A program made the position numbers and the translations under genes. A stretch of DNA of 64,000 bases from positions 55,613-119,612 of the forward strand of contig DJMJ01000042.1 of the NCBI GenBank assembly GCA_002435325.1, written 5' to 3'. The notes under the pieces were generated by a model. The model had not been told where the DNA came from and did no database searches. It saw nothing but the letters and a program-made list of their open reading frames with translations. This stretch comes from Nitrospira sp. UBA6493. GTDB taxonomy: Bacteria; Nitrospirota; Nitrospiria; Nitrospirales; Nitrospiraceae. Of the stretch, positions 61,581-64,000 are shown piece by piece (positions within the stretch are counted from its first letter, which is position 1; every line of letters starts with the position of its first letter).

Positions 61581-63067
61581 TGCATCACCCGCTGAATCAA
61601 CACGGTGGTCTGCCCAGGCGCCAGCGACAGCGCGGGAGCAGCGTCTTTGGCCGGTCCCTCTCCACCCCCAACAAGCTGGACCGACAGGTGATACGGCCCT
61701 GGGGCCACCCACGCCCGCATGAGATGAATTTCGTGCGGAAGCGTCCGCCAGCTGCGCTTGTCTGCTTCTTCGGAGGCCACGGCCAATCCTTTTGTCAGCA
61801 GGCCAACAACCAATCCCACCCACGGAGCCGCATCTTTGCCAGAAGCCTGCTGCGCCCCTCGCGTCGCCCCCTCCGCCATGGAAAATTTGACCGCCGCGCG
61901 AGCCAGCGCCTTCACCGTGATTCCAGGCAGCCGGTCCGACAAACTCTTCTCGGCAAGCGCGGTAATGTTCTGTCCCAACTCTGAACGGACGGAGATCTGA
62001 TGGCCACTTTCATCCGTGAGCACGAGCTGCTCCCCCCTCACGTGTGTCTTTTGCGAAATCAATTGCGGCAAGGCCACGCGCACCACACGTCCACTGAGAC
62101 CATACAGCACACTATCGAACCCTCGATTCTGATGCCGTGAGGCTGGCGAGAATCCACGATTCAAGAGCACGAGCTGCAATGCGTCCAGACTGATCGGCAA
62201 GTCAAGAAACCGATCCTCCTTACGCGGAGCGCGCCCATTATAGCTGACCACCAGCACCTGCGCGAGATTTTGAACCGCCTCACGGGACTGCCATGCAGTA
62301 TCTGGGAATAACCGGCGATACTCCTCAAACTCTGTAGTGAGATGCAGCGCCTCTGTCGTCCGCAACAGATCGGCACGTAATTGGACCGGCACCGGCGTAC
62401 GCGCCCATCCGCTCATTGCCTCGTACGCCTCATAGGCTTTCCGGTAGGCGATGAAGGCGTTGTTCAAATCCCCTGTTGCTTCATACAGAATCCCCGTCAA
62501 ATACCGTGCAAATCCATCTTCCTTATAAGCCGTTCTCTCCTTCGCCTTATCCGACAGCACATTGAGCCGATGATCGATGCGCCGCGCCTCAACCAGTGAT
62601 TCCTGCAACTGCCCTTGCGCCGCATAATTCAAGGCCTTCACGACATTGATCATGACCTGTTCGTACGCATCGCCTTCGTATGGAAGCGCTTGATCGCTCG
62701 TCAGAAAGGCCGCAGTCTCCGAACGGATCGACCGGGTATAGAGCCGCTCGACTTCTTCTTCGGCCTGTTCAAGCACCGCATTGCTTAGCTGGTAATCGCC
62801 GGCCAAATGGAGCGTCATACCCCGGTCCATACCGTAAAGCACCCGGCTCTTGTTCCCGTAGGACGATTCGGCCTGCTGCACGATGGCGTCGGCCTGTTTC
62901 GCATCGCCCGCAAGAAGGCTCTGCTCGATCAGCGTATACCGGTTGATGGAAGGGCCGCAGGCCGTCAGCAGCAACGCGCCGACCAGCAGACTCAAGGAAG
63001 AGAGTGACGAGACAGCGCTCCGCCGCACAAGCACGTGGCGGGCAAAGCGTGAGAGGAGAGATCTCAA
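61577..63067 (-). CDS. COG3014-like lipoprotein, TPR-type
   Basis: A protein of about 496 residues; the start is likely TTG 63067, with GTG 63034 or 63028 as alternatives. The signal peptide leads to LLVGALLLTAC, a lipobox. The mature part is helical with TPR-like repeats (AGDAKQADAIVQQAESSYG, FARYLTGILYEATGDLNNAF) and a C-terminal beta-rich domain ending TVLIQRVMQ. It matches the COG3014 family that accompanies lpoB in several phyla. It overlaps the next gene by ATGA and is 16 bases after lpoB. Confidence 0.65.
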   Translation of the reverse strand: MRSLLSRFARHVLVRRSAVSSLSSLSLLVGALLLTACGPSINRYTLIEQSLLAGDAKQADAIVQQAESSYGNKSRVLYGMDRGMTLHLAGDYQLSNAVLEQAEEEVERLYTRSIRSETAAFLTSDQALPYEGDAYEQVMINVVKALNYAAQGQLQESLVEARRIDHRLNVLSDKAKERTAYKEDGFARYLTGILYEATGDLNNAFIAYRKAYEAYEAMSGWARTPVPVQLRADLLRTTEALHLTTEFEEYRRLFPDTAWQSREAVQNLAQVLVVSYNGRAPRKEDRFLDLPISLDALQLVLLNRGFSPASRHQNRGFDSVLYGLSGRVVRVALPQLISQKTHVRGEQLVLTDESGHQISVRSELGQNITALAEKSLSDRLPGITVKALARAAVKFSMAEGATRGAQQASGKDAAPWVGLVVGLLTKGLAVASEEADKRSWRTLPHEIHLMRAWVAPGPYHLSVQLVGGGEGPAKDAAPALSLAPGQTTVLIQRVMQ

Positions 63068-63083
63068 CGGAATCCGCGGATAC

Positions 63084-63689
63084 CTAGAATATCGTGCGTT
63101 TCTTCTCGATGACTTTCTTAATCTTCTTTTGTCCGTACCAGACCTTGGCGTTGCTTTCCAGATCCACCATCTGCAGATCAACCTGATAAAACACGGCCTT
63201 GGTGCCCTCGGCTTCATCGAGAATGGTTGAGATGGTCCCTTTCATCATGTAATCGGCACCGATCTCTTTGCCGGGAGCCTTTTGCGTATCCTCGCGCGCA
63301 TACATCGCCTGCTCTTTTCGTTCCGTGCGCAACTCATCCCGCTCGCTCTTCCCGGCCACGAAGGTTACTTTCTGAGAGTTGGTCAATTCACGTTCCAGAT
63401 CGGTCACGAAGGTCTGGATGCTGATGTGTTCGTGGCTGCTATTCAGGATGGTCCCGACCACTACCACGGGCTGACGGTGTTTCCCCTGGGTGAAATTGCC
63501 CAGCCAGGGATATTGCAGCGCTTCCTTGACCATCGTTTCCGCCACCATGCGGGAATCCGTATCGTTCCATCGTCCGCTCAGGTCGGTCACAACCCCGGCA
63601 TCGACTCGCGTGATTTTGGTTACCTGTCCGCACCCGGACAGGAGGAGCCCCACCGCCATGACACCCAACCATCCGCGCCTCGTTCTCAT
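63084..63689 (-). CDS. lpoB: penicillin-binding protein activator LpoB-like lipoprotein
   Basis: A 201-residue lipoprotein from ATG 63689 (GGAGGG upstream; GTG 63692 is equally good). The signal peptide ends VGLLLSGC. The mature protein has LSGRWNDTDSRMVAETMV and VVVGTILNSSHEHISIQTF, which are typical of LpoB, then GADYMMKGTISTILDE and VDLESNAKVWYGQKKIKK. LpoB is an outer-membrane lipoprotein that reaches through peptidoglycan to activate PBP1b-type synthases. It heads a cluster with two other lipoproteins. Confidence 0.8.
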   Translation of the reverse strand: MRTRRGWLGVMAVGLLLSGCGQVTKITRVDAGVVTDLSGRWNDTDSRMVAETMVKEALQYPWLGNFTQGKHRQPVVVVGTILNSSHEHISIQTFVTDLERELTNSQKVTFVAGKSERDELRTERKEQAMYAREDTQKAPGKEIGADYMMKGTISTILDEAEGTKAVFYQVDLQMVDLESNAKVWYGQKKIKKVIEKKRTIF

Positions 63690-63746
63690 CACGCCAAATC
63701 CCTCCAAGAAAAACACACCCTGTCTGCTCGACCTTTGGAGATCGCC

Positions 63747-64000
63747 TTACCGGTTCATCCGCTTGTCTTCTTCCTTCTCCAGCCGATCGAACATCTTATC
63801 GGCGTTCTTCCGCACAAACTCACGAACCTGCGCATTGAGTTCCTTCGCCTGCTCCAAATTATTCTTCATGTCCTCCAGACTCAATTTGGCCAGCACGTAA
63901 TAGGTGTTCGTCTTCTCGTCCTTATAGCGATCGATCGGCCGCACACCGCTAAGCGTCGCGGTGGTGACCGTCTTGATAGCCCGTTCGACATTCTGCTCTT
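63747..64000 (-). CDS. C-terminal part of an uncharacterised protein (5' end beyond window)
   Basis: The frame is open from 64000 to the stop at 63747, 83 codons visible. Segments are SGVRPIDRYKDEKTNTYYVL, a conserved strand, then LSLEDMKNNLEQAKELNAQV and a basic helix ending EEDKRMNR. The pattern (a motif followed by a charged helix) recalls LPP20-type periplasmic proteins. It lies 58 bases before lpoB and may belong to the same cluster. The start is outside the window. Confidence 0.6.
   Translation of the reverse strand, partial: EQNVERAIKTVTTATLSGVRPIDRYKDEKTNTYYVLAKLSLEDMKNNLEQAKELNAQVREFVRKNADKMFDRLEKEEDKRMNR

Noticed and set aside
1..64000. CRISPR arrays, insertion sequences, tRNA and rRNA genes
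   Set aside because: No regularly spaced direct repeats, transposase motifs, cloverleaf-like or rRNA-like segments were seen on reading; a covariance or profile search would be needed to be certain.

Overview
The window looks like chromosome of a GC-rich, Gram-negative, probably autotrophic bacterium, most likely Nitrospira or a close relative (phylum Nitrospirota). That assignment is an inference from gene content: a four-gene pyruvate/2-oxoacid:ferredoxin oxidoreductase with an attached FAD/iron-sulfur subunit, PEP synthase and acetyl-CoA synthetase; a large glycogen and trehalose gene set; many outer-membrane-type lipoproteins; and many small lineage-specific genes. No marker gene (rRNA, nxr, amo) is present, and I saw no tRNA, rRNA, CRISPR array, insertion sequence or prophage. 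Genes are dense, mostly on the minus strand, and often coupled by ATGA overlaps.

Layout. 1-5.7 kb: envelope and stress genes on the minus strand (OmpA-type coiled-coil lipoprotein cut by the window edge, TetR regulator, stand-alone glycogen-binding CBM48 protein, sugar nucleotidyltransferase, TatA, several small proteins), with a perfect-consensus promoter at 5.66-5.69 kb. 5.9-9.1 kb: TPR protein, a lipoprotein with a paralogue at 30 kb, and an exported protein made of two copies of one domain. 9.2-11.1 kb: two membrane proteins (YihY and AI-2E families). 11.2-26 kb: carbohydrate and osmotic region with glgB, treZ, glgX, two MscS channels, an ATP-grasp ligase overlapping a zinc metallopeptidase gene, and a complete sugar ABC importer. 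26-38.3 kb: divalent-cation and membrane-tension region with another mechanosensitive channel, an MgtE plus a separate MgtE-like regulatory protein, two paralogous DUF21-CBS proteins, a cupredoxin-like protein, a P2-type ATPase and a Ca2+/Na+ exchanger. 38.3-45.5 kb: ppsA, a TreT-like glycosyltransferase, a frame-disrupted galT and acs. 45.5-47.9 kb: a beta-CASP nuclease with a zinc-ribbon partner. 48-53.2 kb: the por operon preceded by a dksA/traR-like gene with an in-frame amber codon. 53.6-60.4 kb: RNA methyltransferases, an Xre regulator, a ThDP-dependent decarboxylase and a VapC-type toxin-antitoxin pair. 60.4-64 kb: a lipoprotein cluster with LpoB.

How the genes fit together. POR, PpsA and Acs link acetyl-CoA, pyruvate and PEP, as expected for reductive carbon fixation and acetate use. 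GlgB and GlgX build and trim glycogen. TreZ and TreT point to trehalose production and the ABC importer to recovery of a glucoside; four mechanosensitive channels nearby fit an osmotic-adaptation role. treY, the usual partner of treZ, is not in the window.

The points most worth checking are the amber codon in the dksA-like gene, three apparent indels that scramble galT and join it in frame to treT, the coupled ATP-grasp ligase/metallopeptidase pair, a degenerate repeat embedded in frame in the P-type ATPase, and the split MgtE pair. Proposed starts use ribosome-binding-site spacing and domain boundaries and are inferences.
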